DNA from: Verrucomicrobiota bacterium
Lineage (GTDB): Bacteria; Verrucomicrobiota; Verrucomicrobiia; Palsa-1439
Reading direction: 5' to 3'
NCBI GenBank assembly: GCA_003152315.1
Contig: PLZV01000025.1
Coordinates: 1 to 64,000 of the forward strand
Length of the DNA: 64,000 nucleotides
In this document: piece by piece, positions 1-9,699 of the stretch
How positions within the stretch are numbered: the first letter of the stretch is position 1
Layout of the letters: the number at the start of each line of letters is the position of its first letter
Made by a program: the position numbers and the translations under genes
The notes under the pieces: model-generated
The model's database searches: none
What the model saw: only the letters and a program-made list of their open reading frames with translations
What the model was told of the DNA's origin: nothing

Positions 1-109
1 CAAGCGCGCTTTCAGAGATGACGGAGGGAGGAATGGCAGGTGCGCTCGCGGAGGCGGACAAGCGGAATCGCGGCGAACCTGTTGTCGACGAGGCGTCGTG
101 GGGGCGGAT

Positions 110-2590
110 CTACGGATGGTCGGGAACCACGGTCGTCCCACCGAGCGTGCGCGCGTGATCGACCATGTTGATGAACTCGCTACGGTAGCCGTTCGGGTCA
201 TAGCTCCGCGCGCCTTCGGCCAGTTGCAACACGAGATCACAGGACGCGCCTCCTTTGTAAGGCGAGTCGCGCAGGACCAATCCGAAGGCGGCGACCGACG
301 CGGCGAAACGGAAATCGCTGGAGGTTCCGCGCCAGGAGGTGCGCTGGTCCTTTACGGACGCAGTGAGCAGTTGGCTCGAACTGGCTTCGGGCTCCTTGTA
401 GCGCAACTTCACTGTCATCATCTCACCGTTGAAGGCCGTTTCGGGTATTGGCTGTGATTGGTATTTCAGCGGGTCAACACCCGGCGCAGCAGGCGCTTCG
501 GCGGGGATGATTTCATACAAGGCAGTCACGGCATGGCCCGCGCCAACCTCACCGGCGTCTTTGCGGTCGTTATTGAAATCCTGCGCGCGCAGTCGCCGCT
601 TTTCATAGCCGATGAGACGGTAGGACTGCACCAGCGCGGGATTGAATTCGATCTGTACCTTGGCGTCCTTGGCGACAGTGACCAGCGTGCCGCGCATCTG
701 TTCGGCGAGGACCTTGTGCGCTTCGTCGAGGCTGTCGATGTAGGCGTAGTTGCCGTTTCCCTTGTCGGCGAGTTTTTGCATGGTCGAATCCTTCAGGTTG
801 CCCATGCCGACGCCGAGAATGGTGAGAAACACGTTGCTTTTGGCCTGCTGCTGGATGAGGCGGATCAATTGACCCAGGTCGGTGATGCCGACGTTAAAAT
901 CGCCATCGGTGCACAGAATGACCCGATTCATGCCGCCCTCGATGAAGTTGCTGGTGGCTTCGCGGTAGGCGGTCTGAATGCCCGCGCCGCCGTTGGTCGA
1001 GCCACCGGCTTCGAGGCTCTCGATGACCTCGAGGATCGCTTCCTTGTCGTCGCCGCTCGTGGAAGGCAATGCGACGCGTGAATCGCCCGCGTACACGACG
1101 ATGGCGACGCGATCCCGCGGTGCGAGCTGCTCGACGAGCATTCGCAACGACTGCTTGATCAACGGTAGCTTGTTCGCATCAGCCATCGAGCCGGAGACAT
1201 CGATGAGGAATACGAGATTCATCGGTTGCGCTTTACGCGCCGGAATGTCCTTCGCCTTCAACGCAACGAGCGCGAGGCGATGCGCGGAATTCCACGGGCA
1301 CTCGGCCATCTCGACGTACAACGAGAACGGCTCGCGGCCGCGCGGCGCAGGGTAATTGTAGGGGAAGTAGTTGAGCATTTCCTCAATGCGCACGGCATCG
1401 CGCGGCGGTAGCTGACCCTGGTTCAGGAAGCGACGGATGTTCGCATATGACGCTGTATCCACATCCAGCGAGAAGGTGGAAAGCGGTTGCTGCAAGACCG
1501 TGACGAACGCGCTCTCAACAGAATGCGGGTACGACTCGGCATTGAAATAGGTGGGTGTGAGAGTTTCGACCGCGTTGCCGCGGTAGACGGTGATCGCGCC
1601 AGACGGGGCTTTGCCGGGCACCCATTGTTGTTGGGTGTCCTTCGATACGTCGTTAGGGCGATTTTGCCAGGTGTAACGGCGGTCGACGGAGAACACATTG
1701 CCACCGGTAGTGCCTGCGTGTGCTTCTTGGGGTATGCCAGAATCAAGGATGACTGGCTGAAGTTGCAGCGTTCCCGAGGGGACGGCTGGTTGCAACTGCT
1801 TGGCGTAAAGATCCCGCGCGCCGATCCCACTGGCGACACTTACACTTGATGGATTGTAGGCAAGTTTTCCCTCGTTTGCGCTGGGAGGTCTCAAGGCAAA
1901 CCGCAAGGCACCGGCGCGGTCGGCATCCTTGAGCAAATCGACGTTTTCGTGATCCGCTGAGACAGTCAATTGGCCGTTGCGCTCCGCGAGCACCAGCATG
2001 CCCTGTGAAAGGATTTGTGTAGTTTCTTGATGCGTTTTCGGGTCGGAGCGCGTCTCCAGGATATCGATGCGATCACCTGGTTTGAAAACTTGGCCGACAA
2101 CTGCACCTTGTTCCGTGCCGAGGGTGACAGTTTGTTTGCCGGGGGGAAGGGTGTAAGCCAGATTTGGGCTTTGATTGTTTTGCGCAGCGACGATTGGTGT
2201 GGTCGTCTGAATAACAGGTGTCTGGACAGTAAGAGTGTGCCGCGCCTCATTTCTTACTCTGAATTGAGGCAGTAATGCCGCAAGGACTGTGGCCGCAGCG
2301 CCGAGCGCGGCGGTCCAGCCGATGATTCGCCACCACGGGAATGCACGTGCTGGCGTTTCGGAAGAGGAGAAGCGCTCTTCGATGGCGGCGAGTTGCTCGG
2401 GATTCAGTTGCGGGCAGGACTCGGACTGCAATTCCTCGGTAACCTTGGACGTGGCGCGTCGGATCGTTTCGACTTCGCGTCGCGCGTCGTCATCGTCCTT
2501 AATCAGCGCGTCGATTTCGGCGCGTTCGGTGTCATCGAGTTCGCCCAGCGCATAGGCGGTCAGGCGTGGATCGTTGGGGTCAATCTTCAT
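110..2590 (-). CDS. Anti-sigma-like N-terminus + TM fused to VWA / YfbK-type (DUF3520-like) protein
   Basis: ORF 110..2617; likely start MKIDPNDPRLTAYALGELDDTERAEI (anti-sigma-like), TM segment WWRIIGWTAALGAAATVLAALL, VWA MIDAS LVFLIDVSGSMAD; overlaps upstream ECF sigma gene. Confidence 0.85.
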   Translation of the reverse strand: MKIDPNDPRLTAYALGELDDTERAEIDALIKDDDDARREVETIRRATSKVTEELQSESCPQLNPEQLAAIEERFSSSETPARAFPWWRIIGWTAALGAAATVLAALLPQFRVRNEARHTLTVQTPVIQTTTPIVAAQNNQSPNLAYTLPPGKQTVTLGTEQGAVVGQVFKPGDRIDILETRSDPKTHQETTQILSQGMLVLAERNGQLTVSADHENVDLLKDADRAGALRFALRPPSANEGKLAYNPSSVSVASGIGARDLYAKQLQPAVPSGTLQLQPVILDSGIPQEAHAGTTGGNVFSVDRRYTWQNRPNDVSKDTQQQWVPGKAPSGAITVYRGNAVETLTPTYFNAESYPHSVESAFVTVLQQPLSTFSLDVDTASYANIRRFLNQGQLPPRDAVRIEEMLNYFPYNYPAPRGREPFSLYVEMAECPWNSAHRLALVALKAKDIPARKAQPMNLVFLIDVSGSMADANKLPLIKQSLRMLVEQLAPRDRVAIVVYAGDSRVALPSTSGDDKEAILEVIESLEAGGSTNGGAGIQTAYREATSNFIEGGMNRVILCTDGDFNVGITDLGQLIRLIQQQAKSNVFLTILGVGMGNLKDSTMQKLADKGNGNYAYIDSLDEAHKVLAEQMRGTLVTVAKDAKVQIEFNPALVQSYRLIGYEKRRLRAQDFNNDRKDAGEVGAGHAVTALYEIIPAEAPAAPGVDPLKYQSQPIPETAFNGEMMTVKLRYKEPEASSSQLLTASVKDQRTSWRGTSSDFRFAASVAAFGLVLRDSPYKGGASCDLVLQLAEGARSYDPNGYRSEFINMVDHARTLGGTTVVPDHP

Positions 2591-3128
2591 GCGACGCTCC
2601 TTCGAGGGCCCGGACACGCTGGCGCAACGTCTTGATGCCGGTGTGGATCAGGAAACCGACGTTACTTACCGACAGGGTCGTGATCCGGCTGATTTCGCGA
2701 TAGCTGAGGTCATTCTGGAATTTCAGGCGGATCACTTCCTGTTGGTTGGCGGGCAACTCGTCGATTGCCCGCAAGATGTCCGCCGTGGTCTCGTGACGTT
2801 CGGCGGCCAGGGCGGGGGACGGATCGACGCTTTCGCGTGACGACAGATCGAACTCCGTCAGCGAGCGGGTGCGGCTTTCCTTGCGGACAACGTCGAGTGC
2901 GCGGTTGCGGCAGACGGTGAACAGCCATTCGGTGAGATGGCTGTTGAGTTTCTCGGGATGTTCGCGGCAGAGACGCAGGAAGGTGTCCTGCACCACGTCG
3001 CGGGCGCGTTCCAGATCGCCCGTGATGCGCGTGGCATACCGCAGCAACGGCCCTTCATGTAGGGCCAGTACCGACCGCATCCACTCCGCCCGATTTGGTT
3101 CGTCGCCGTGTTGCATGTCGCTCCTCAC
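2580..3128 (-). CDS. ECF-type RNA polymerase sigma factor
   Basis: ARDVVQDTFLRLCREHPEKL (region 2) and IDELPANQQEVIRLKFQNDLSYREISRITTLSVSNVGFLIHTGIKTLR (region 4). Confidence 0.9.
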   Translation of the reverse strand: MRSDMQHGDEPNRAEWMRSVLALHEGPLLRYATRITGDLERARDVVQDTFLRLCREHPEKLNSHLTEWLFTVCRNRALDVVRKESRTRSLTEFDLSSRESVDPSPALAAERHETTADILRAIDELPANQQEVIRLKFQNDLSYREISRITTLSVSNVGFLIHTGIKTLRQRVRALEGASHED

Positions 3129-3232
3129 CTAGAATAACGGGCAACCAGCGGTTTTATTAGAAGAAAAGATACCGCTGCGCTGAATGCACTCTATCCTTCA
3201 TATTTGGCGGAGGGGCAGTATAATGCGCGGCC

Positions 3233-3880
3233 ATGCAATTACTTGTCGCCTCGCGCAACAAACACAAATTGAAAGAACTCGCTGGCTTGCTGCAGGACCT
3301 GCCGTTGGAGACCGTCCCGGCATCGGGCATTCGCGGGCTGCCGGAAATCGTGGAAGACGGCGCGACGATTCGCGATAACGCGATCAAGAAGGCGGTCGAA
3401 ACGGCGCGGGTGGCGAAGAAGCTGACGCTGGCCGACGACACGGGGCTGGAGGTGGACGCTTTGAAGGGCGAGCCGGGCGTGAGGTCCGCGCGGTTCGCCG
3501 GCGAGGACGCGACGTATCACGAGAACAACAAGAAATTGCTCGAGAGGCTCAAAGGCGTGGCGTATGACAAGCGGACGGCCCGATTTCGCTGCGTGGTGGC
3601 AATTGCCGACGAGAACGGCTTGTGCGAGTGCGTGGAAGGCATCTGTAACGGGACGATCCTCGAAGCCGAGCGCGGTGGCGGCGGGTTCGGGTACGATCCG
3701 CTCTTCATCGCCGATGGCCAGACGAAGACCTTCGCGGAGCTTTCGCCGGAAGTGAAGAACCGCATCAGCCATCGCGCGAAGGCGATGCAAAAAGCATGGG
3801 CGGTGTTGTCCCGGTATCTACGCGAGCGCAGCGCGGGCGCCGATGATTCCCCGCCGCCGCCGCAGCGCGAGCGGGTATGA
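3233..3880 (+). CDS. rdgB: Non-canonical purine NTP pyrophosphatase (RdgB/HAM1 family)
   Basis: MQLLVASRNKHKLKEL, ADDTGLEVDAL, GGGGFGYDPLFI, SHRAKAM motifs. Confidence 0.93.
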   Translation: MQLLVASRNKHKLKELAGLLQDLPLETVPASGIRGLPEIVEDGATIRDNAIKKAVETARVAKKLTLADDTGLEVDALKGEPGVRSARFAGEDATYHENNKKLLERLKGVAYDKRTARFRCVVAIADENGLCECVEGICNGTILEAERGGGGFGYDPLFIADGQTKTFAELSPEVKNRISHRAKAMQKAWAVLSRYLRERSAGADDSPPPPQRERV

Positions 3881-4593
3881 AGGCCTTCATCCTGGCCGCA
3901 GGACTTGGCACGCGATTGCGTTCGCTCGGCCTGGACCTCCCCAAGGTGATGGTGCCGGTTGGCGACAAGCCGTTGCTGGAACATCATCTGGAACTTTTCA
4001 AGCGGCAGGGTATCCGCGACCTGATCGTCAACCTGCACTACCTCCCCGAGAAGATCACCGGTTACTTCGGGGATGGAAGCCGGTGCGGAGTGAAAATCAC
4101 CTACTCGCGCGAGCCGGAACTGCTGGGCACGGCGGGCGCGGTGAAGAAGATGGAACGTGAACTGCTTGACGGGACGTTCCTTGTGTTCTACGGCGACAAC
4201 CTGGTGCGGGTCGAATTCGCTCCGTTGGTCGAGTTTCATCGGGCCCGCCAGGCGCTGGCAACGGTGGCGCTGTTCGCGTCGCCTGAGCCGTGGACAGGCG
4301 GGGTGGTGGAGACGGATTCGAACGGCCGGGTGCTGCGCTTTGTCGAAAAGCCCGACCCGAAACAGGTTTCGACAAATCTCATCAGCGCTGGTATTTTTGT
4401 CATCGAACCGTCTGTGCTGGAAATGATTCCGGCGGGACAATTTTACGATTTTGGAAAGGACGTGTTTCCGAGGTTGCTGGCCGAAGGCCGGCCGGTGTAC
4501 GCGATGAAGCCCGAGGCGTACATCCAGGACGTGGGCACGCCCGAGCGGTTGGCGAAGGCGCAGCACGATTTCGAACAGGGAATGTTGAATTGA
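3877..4593 (+). CDS. Nucleotidyltransferase (sugar-1-phosphate guanylyl/uridylyltransferase, HddC-like)
   Basis: MKAFILAAGLGTRLRSLGLDLPKVMVPVGDKPLLEHHLE signature; adjacent to GHMP kinase and SIS isomerase. Confidence 0.85.
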   Translation: MKAFILAAGLGTRLRSLGLDLPKVMVPVGDKPLLEHHLELFKRQGIRDLIVNLHYLPEKITGYFGDGSRCGVKITYSREPELLGTAGAVKKMERELLDGTFLVFYGDNLVRVEFAPLVEFHRARQALATVALFASPEPWTGGVVETDSNGRVLRFVEKPDPKQVSTNLISAGIFVIEPSVLEMIPAGQFYDFGKDVFPRLLAEGRPVYAMKPEAYIQDVGTPERLAKAQHDFEQGMLN

Positions 4594-5570
4594 TCATCAC
4601 GCAGACACCGTTGCGGATTTCGCTCGCCGGCGGCGGGACGGATTTTCCCGACTTCTTTGAACAGCACGGGGGTTGCGTGGTCAGCACGGCCATCGACAAG
4701 TACGTGTACTGCATCGCCAAGGAGCGGTTCGACGACAAGATTTACGTCAACTGGACGAAGAAGGAAATCGTCGAGTCCGTCGACCAGATCGAGCACGAGC
4801 TGGTGCGCGAGGCGATGCGCAAGGTCGGGGTGCAGAAGGGGATTGAGATTTCCTTTCTCTCCGACATCCCTGCAGAAGGATCGGGGCTGGGGTCGTCGAG
4901 CAGCGTCACGGTGGGAGTGCTCAACGCGTTGTACCATCACGTTGGCGCCACGCCCACGATCGAGCAACTGGCGCGCGAGGCTTGCGAGATCGAGATTGGC
5001 ATCCTGGGCAAGCCCATCGGCGTGCAGGACCAGTACATCGCGGCGTACGGCGGATTGCGCTGCTTCGATTTTGGTCCGGGCCGGGCGGTGAAGGTCACGT
5101 CGATAAAGACAACCCGCACGGTCCTCGAAGACCTCGACAACATGTTGATGCTGTTCTATACGGGCAAGACGCGGCAGGCCTCGAGCATCCTCTCGCAGCA
5201 AAAATCCAACATCGGCGGGAAGGTCGAGGTGCTGCAGCAAATGGCGAAACAGGCGCAGCAGGTGCGGCAGTTAATCGAGGCGGCTGACATCGATGGGTTG
5301 GGCGCCATTCTGCATCAGGGCTGGGAAGCCAAGCGAAAACTCGCACAAGGCGTCAGCAGTTCGGAGCTGGACGAGATTTATGAGCGCGCCGTGAAGGCCG
5401 GGGCGCTCGGGGGCAAGATTTCCGGGGCGGGGGGCGGCGGATTTTTTCTGTTATGCGTGCCCAGTGACAAACGGCAGGCGGTGCGGCACGCCCTGGCCAA
5501 CCTGCGCGAGATGCCCTTTCGGCTGGAACGCGGCGGCAGTCGCATTGTCGTGAATATGCAAAGGTATTGA
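4590..5570 (+). CDS. GHMP kinase (D-glycero-D-manno-heptose 7-phosphate kinase, HddA-like)
   Basis: TTG start overlapping previous stop; LIITQTPLRISLAGGGTDFPDFF, EGSGLGSSSSVTVGVLNAL, GKISGAGGGGFFLL. Confidence 0.85.
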   Translation: MIITQTPLRISLAGGGTDFPDFFEQHGGCVVSTAIDKYVYCIAKERFDDKIYVNWTKKEIVESVDQIEHELVREAMRKVGVQKGIEISFLSDIPAEGSGLGSSSSVTVGVLNALYHHVGATPTIEQLAREACEIEIGILGKPIGVQDQYIAAYGGLRCFDFGPGRAVKVTSIKTTRTVLEDLDNMLMLFYTGKTRQASSILSQQKSNIGGKVEVLQQMAKQAQQVRQLIEAADIDGLGAILHQGWEAKRKLAQGVSSSELDEIYERAVKAGALGGKISGAGGGGFFLLCVPSDKRQAVRHALANLREMPFRLERGGSRIVVNMQRY

Positions 5571-6170
5571 ATGATGAAAAAGGCAGGCGATTTTGCGAAA
5601 GACTACATCAAGGGGCTGAAGGACGTGCTGGATCGCATCCCGTTGGGGCCGGTTGACGAAATCATCCAGGCCATCGAACTGGCGCAGAACAACCGGCAGC
5701 AGGTATTTGTGATCGGCAACGGCGGCAGCGCGGCGACCGCGTCGCATATGATGAACGACCTGAGCAAGGGCACGCTGGGGCACAAAGGGGATGCGCCGTG
5801 GCCGCGGTTACGCGTCATCGCGCTGACCGATAACGTCTCCTTGATGACGGCGTGGGCGAACGACACGGACTATAACCAGATCTTCAGCGAACCGCTGAAG
5901 AACCTGGCGCAACGCGGCGACCTGCTCATCGCGATCTCCGCCTCCGGCAACTCGCCCAATATCCTCGCCGCTGTTGAGGCGGCGAAACAGATCGGCGTGA
6001 AAGTGATCGGCCTGGCTGGATTCGGCGGCGGCAAGCTGGCGAAACTGGCGGACATATCCTTCGTCGTTCCCTCGGATGGATATGGTCCCGTGGAAGACGT
6101 CCACATGATCCTCGATCACATCATCACGGGTTACCTGTACGAGAAACTGAAGGAAACACATTCCCGGTAA
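5571..6170 (+). CDS. SIS-domain sedoheptulose-7-phosphate isomerase (GmhA-like)
   Basis: VFVIGNGGSAATASHMMNDLSKG, LIAISASGNSPNILAAVEAAKQIG, FVVPSDGYGPVEDVHMILDHII. Confidence 0.85.
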   Translation: MMKKAGDFAKDYIKGLKDVLDRIPLGPVDEIIQAIELAQNNRQQVFVIGNGGSAATASHMMNDLSKGTLGHKGDAPWPRLRVIALTDNVSLMTAWANDTDYNQIFSEPLKNLAQRGDLLIAISASGNSPNILAAVEAAKQIGVKVIGLAGFGGGKLAKLADISFVVPSDGYGPVEDVHMILDHIITGYLYEKLKETHSR

Positions 6171-6174
6171 GCGC

Positions 6175-7299
6175 ATGAGTAAAGGTCTGGCGCTGATTAC
6201 AGGCGGGGCGGGCTTTATCGGATCGCACACGGCGGTCGAATTGCTGCGCGTCGGCTACACGGTTCGGGTACTCGATAACCTCTCGCCGCCGGTGCACATC
6301 GGCGACGGTTCGTGGCCCGATTGGTTGTCGGCGGACGTCGAGCGCGTGGCAGGCGACGTGCGCAATCGCGAAGACTGGGCCAAGGCGCTACGGGGGGTTG
6401 ACGTCGTCATCCACCTCGCTGCCTACCAGGATTTGCTGCGGAACTTTTCCCAATTCTTCCACGTCAACTCGGTCGGCACGGCATTATTGTACGAATTGAT
6501 TGTCGCGGAAAAGTTGCCGGTGCGGAAGGTTGTTGTCGCCAGCAGCCAATTTGTCTACGGCGAGGGGCGCTACCAGTGCGCGAAAGATGGCGAGGTGTTC
6601 CCTGACGGACGCGACCCGCAGCGACTGGCCAAGGGCTTGTGGGAACCGGTTTGCCCCAAGTGCCGCGGGCCCATCAAATCGTTGCCGCTACTGGAGACAC
6701 ATGCGGGGCCGGAGAACCAGTACTCGATCTCGAAGTACTCGCAAGAATTGATGGCGGTCGCGCTGGGGCGCAATTACGGCATTCCCAGCGTCGCGCTGCG
6801 CTACTCGATCGTGCAGGGGCCGCACCAATCGTTCCGCAACGCTTACTCGGGTGTGCTGCGTATTTTCACGTTGCAGATGATGAAGGGACGACGCCCCTCG
6901 GTGTTTGAAGACGGCCAGCAGTTGCGAGATTACGTCAATGTCGGCGATGTCGCCCGCGCCAACCGGCTCGCCCTGGAAAGCGATGCCGCAAACTATGAGG
7001 TGTTTAACGTGGGTGGTGGTCGCGGCTACACCGTCGTTGAGTTTGCGCGCATCGTCGGGGAAACGCTCGGGGTGAATCTCGAGCCGAACATCAGCGGCGA
7101 GTACCGGGTTGGCGATACGCGTCACAGCGTCTCGGATATTTCCAAACTCCAGCGACTCGGCTGGCAGCCGACCAAAACCCCGCGAGACAGCGTCCGCGAT
7201 TACGTCGAGTGGATCCGCCGGCAAAAGCTGGACAAGGATTATGCGGGGGAAGCACTGACGAAGCTGCGCGAAATGGGCGTGTTGCGAAAAGCGACCTGA
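6175..7299 (+). CDS. NAD-dependent epimerase/dehydratase with CxxC insertion (dTDP-L-rhamnose 4-epimerase-like)
   Basis: ALITGGAGFIGSHTAVELL Rossmann motif; YSISKYSQE active site; inserted YQCAKDG...PVCPKCRGPI zinc-ribbon-like segment. Confidence 0.8.
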   Translation: MSKGLALITGGAGFIGSHTAVELLRVGYTVRVLDNLSPPVHIGDGSWPDWLSADVERVAGDVRNREDWAKALRGVDVVIHLAAYQDLLRNFSQFFHVNSVGTALLYELIVAEKLPVRKVVVASSQFVYGEGRYQCAKDGEVFPDGRDPQRLAKGLWEPVCPKCRGPIKSLPLLETHAGPENQYSISKYSQELMAVALGRNYGIPSVALRYSIVQGPHQSFRNAYSGVLRIFTLQMMKGRRPSVFEDGQQLRDYVNVGDVARANRLALESDAANYEVFNVGGGRGYTVVEFARIVGETLGVNLEPNISGEYRVGDTRHSVSDISKLQRLGWQPTKTPRDSVRDYVEWIRRQKLDKDYAGEALTKLREMGVLRKAT

Positions 7300-7303
7300 A
7301 CCG

Positions 7304-8059
7304 GTGATGGAAGCGCGCCCGTACCTGTCGGTCGTCATTCCCGCGTACAACGAGCGGGAGCGACTCAAGCGTTTTGTGCCCGGGATCGTCAAGTTTCTGC
7401 AATCGAAGGGGCAGTCCTTCGAAATTATCGTTGTCAACGACGGTAGTCGGGATGACACGGCGATGGTGGCGGGCGAATTGTCGAAGGAATTTCCCATGCT
7501 GCGGCTGATCGACCTCAACCCGAATCGCGGCAAAGGCGGGGCCGTGAAAGCGGGCATGCTCGACGCTCGCGGCCAGTTTGTGTTCTTCACCGATGCGGAC
7601 CAGAGCACGCCGATTACCGAGGTCGAGAAACTGCTTCCGAAATTGGAGCGCGATGGATTTGACATAGCGATTGGTTCACGGGCCGTGCCCGGCGCGCTGG
7701 TGGAACAGCCCCAAGCCTGGTATCGCGCGCTGGCCGGGAAACTTTTTGGCGTCGGGACGAAGATCTTCTGCATCCGCGGTTTTTACGACACCCAATGTGG
7801 TTTCAAAGCGATGAAGGGTGAAGTGGCGCAAAAAATTTTCCCGCAGGTAACGTCGAATTCGGCGATCTTCGATATTGAGATGCTAGTGGTGGCCACGCGA
7901 GAAGGGTATCGGATCGCCGAAGTCGCGGTGCCATGGGTGCATGATCCCGACACGCGCATCCCTTACAATATGCGTCGCGCGGTGAGTATTTGGCTCGAGC
8001 TGTTTCGCATCAACAGGGTGCAAAAAGTTTTTCGGGCGCTGAAGGCGAGAACGCATTGA
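7304..8059 (+). CDS. Glycosyltransferase family 2 (dolichyl-phosphate glucosyltransferase-like)
   Basis: YLSVVIPAYNERERL, IIVVNDGSRDDT, FFTDADQSTPI, GFYDTQCGFKAMKG. Confidence 0.85.
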   Translation: MMEARPYLSVVIPAYNERERLKRFVPGIVKFLQSKGQSFEIIVVNDGSRDDTAMVAGELSKEFPMLRLIDLNPNRGKGGAVKAGMLDARGQFVFFTDADQSTPITEVEKLLPKLERDGFDIAIGSRAVPGALVEQPQAWYRALAGKLFGVGTKIFCIRGFYDTQCGFKAMKGEVAQKIFPQVTSNSAIFDIEMLVVATREGYRIAEVAVPWVHDPDTRIPYNMRRAVSIWLELFRINRVQKVFRALKARTH

Positions 8060-9699
8060 ACAAACCACGGTCAACATCCAGCCCGCCGCTCTCCCCCAAG
8101 GCGGAATGGCTCATCGTGGCGGTGATTGTCGCGGTCGGTGCGTGGTTGCGGTTTCAACATCTGGAGCTACTGGAGTTCAAAGGCGACGAGGCATTTGCAG
8201 CGAACCGGGCGCTGGAGTTTGTTCATGGCGGCAAACTGCCGACGTCCGGGCTGATGTCGAGCGTGGGCGTTTCGAACCCGCCGCTCTTCATCTGGCTGTT
8301 GATCCCGATGTTTTTCATTACCTCGAGCATTGCGGGTGTGTGTTGCCTGATTGCCAGCCTGGGACTGGCGGCGGTGGTCGCGACCTGGTGGATTGGACGG
8401 AAATATTACGGTCCGTTAACCGGGCTGGTAGCGGCGGCATTGTTTGCGACTGCGCCGTGGGCGGTTATTTATTCCCGGAAAATCTGGGCGCAGGATTTCG
8501 TGCCGGTCTTCGCCACCGGGACGATGTGGGCGGTGCATGCGCTTATTCTCGGAAAGAAACCGAAGGCGGTGTTCTGGGTGTTGTGCCTGCCGTTGTGTGT
8601 GATCCAGATTCACTACAGCGGGTTTGCCCTGACGGCGACCGTGGTGGCCATTTTGCTGCTCCTGCGGCCGAAGATCGATTGGCGACTGGCGGTTGCCGGT
8701 GTCGGGTTGGCGCTGGCGCTGGCGGTACCCTACGTCATGGCACAACAGAAGGACAACTGGGTGGAGTGGAAGCGGATGTCGGAAGAACGCAGCAGCAGCC
8801 GCTGGGAGAAGCTTCCGTTGGGGATGACGATCAATCCGCAGAGCGGTTACCCGTTCCCGCGACGGCCGAGTGAAGCCTGGGAACACGCCCTGGCGATCAT
8901 GAATGCCGGCGAGATCGAGGACGTGCTAGGATTGAGCACCGGCAAGGAATTTGATCCCAATCGGATTTGGGTCAGCAAGGGCGCGGGACAGAACCGGTAT
9001 TTTGAGTCGTCGCTGACACTGGGTGATTGGCTGCCGGTGCTGCAGCGACTGGCGTTTCTCGCGGCCCTGGGATGGTTCTGCGTGGTGGCCGCGAAATCCG
9101 GGAAAGCCGTGTTCCGCCGCGAAGTGACGGCGGATGAGGAGTCGAAGCGGGCCTGGATTTTGGCACTGTGGTTTGTCGTGCCGCTGGGCGTCTATTTCAT
9201 CGCCGGGTTGTGGACTTATTTGTCGTACTACGTGATTCTGTACCCCATGTTCTTCCTGATCTTTGGGGCACTAAGTCAACGCGCTGTACCGGCGAAAATC
9301 CTGATGGCTGGCGTGGCGGTGTTCGTGGTGGGGAATGTGATTTTTACGCTGGACATGGATGCGTATTTGACGCGCTACGGAGGAGCCCAGGGCACGTATG
9401 GATCCGGGCTTGGCTTCAAGGAGGCGACGGCGAAATTTGTGGCGGCGCAGGCGGACACCGGGAAGCTTGTCATAGAGAACCGGCTGCTGCAGATGGACCA
9501 TTGGCAGCGCACGGAACTGGCGCAGCAGGATCTACCTTTTCTGGCGATGCAAGGTAGTCACGGAGATGTACTGGCCACCAATACCGTGGTGCTTGTTGTG
9601 GACGACAACCGGACGAGTTTCGACGCCGGTCGAGTGAACTTTGGCGGTTTGAGCACCAACTTTGGTCCGATGCGCGTTTACCTTATCAACCGGCCATGA
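8056..9699 (+). CDS. GT39/ArnT-like membrane glycosyltransferase
   Basis: Multi-TM protein; N-terminal WLRFQHLELLEFKGDEAFAANRALEF resembles PMT-family catalytic Asp loop; TTG start overlapping preceding gene. Confidence 0.7.
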   Translation: MNKPRSTSSPPLSPKAEWLIVAVIVAVGAWLRFQHLELLEFKGDEAFAANRALEFVHGGKLPTSGLMSSVGVSNPPLFIWLLIPMFFITSSIAGVCCLIASLGLAAVVATWWIGRKYYGPLTGLVAAALFATAPWAVIYSRKIWAQDFVPVFATGTMWAVHALILGKKPKAVFWVLCLPLCVIQIHYSGFALTATVVAILLLLRPKIDWRLAVAGVGLALALAVPYVMAQQKDNWVEWKRMSEERSSSRWEKLPLGMTINPQSGYPFPRRPSEAWEHALAIMNAGEIEDVLGLSTGKEFDPNRIWVSKGAGQNRYFESSLTLGDWLPVLQRLAFLAALGWFCVVAAKSGKAVFRREVTADEESKRAWILALWFVVPLGVYFIAGLWTYLSYYVILYPMFFLIFGALSQRAVPAKILMAGVAVFVVGNVIFTLDMDAYLTRYGGAQGTYGSGLGFKEATAKFVAAQADTGKLVIENRLLQMDHWQRTELAQQDLPFLAMQGSHGDVLATNTVVLVVDDNRTSFDAGRVNFGGLSTNFGPMRVYLINRP

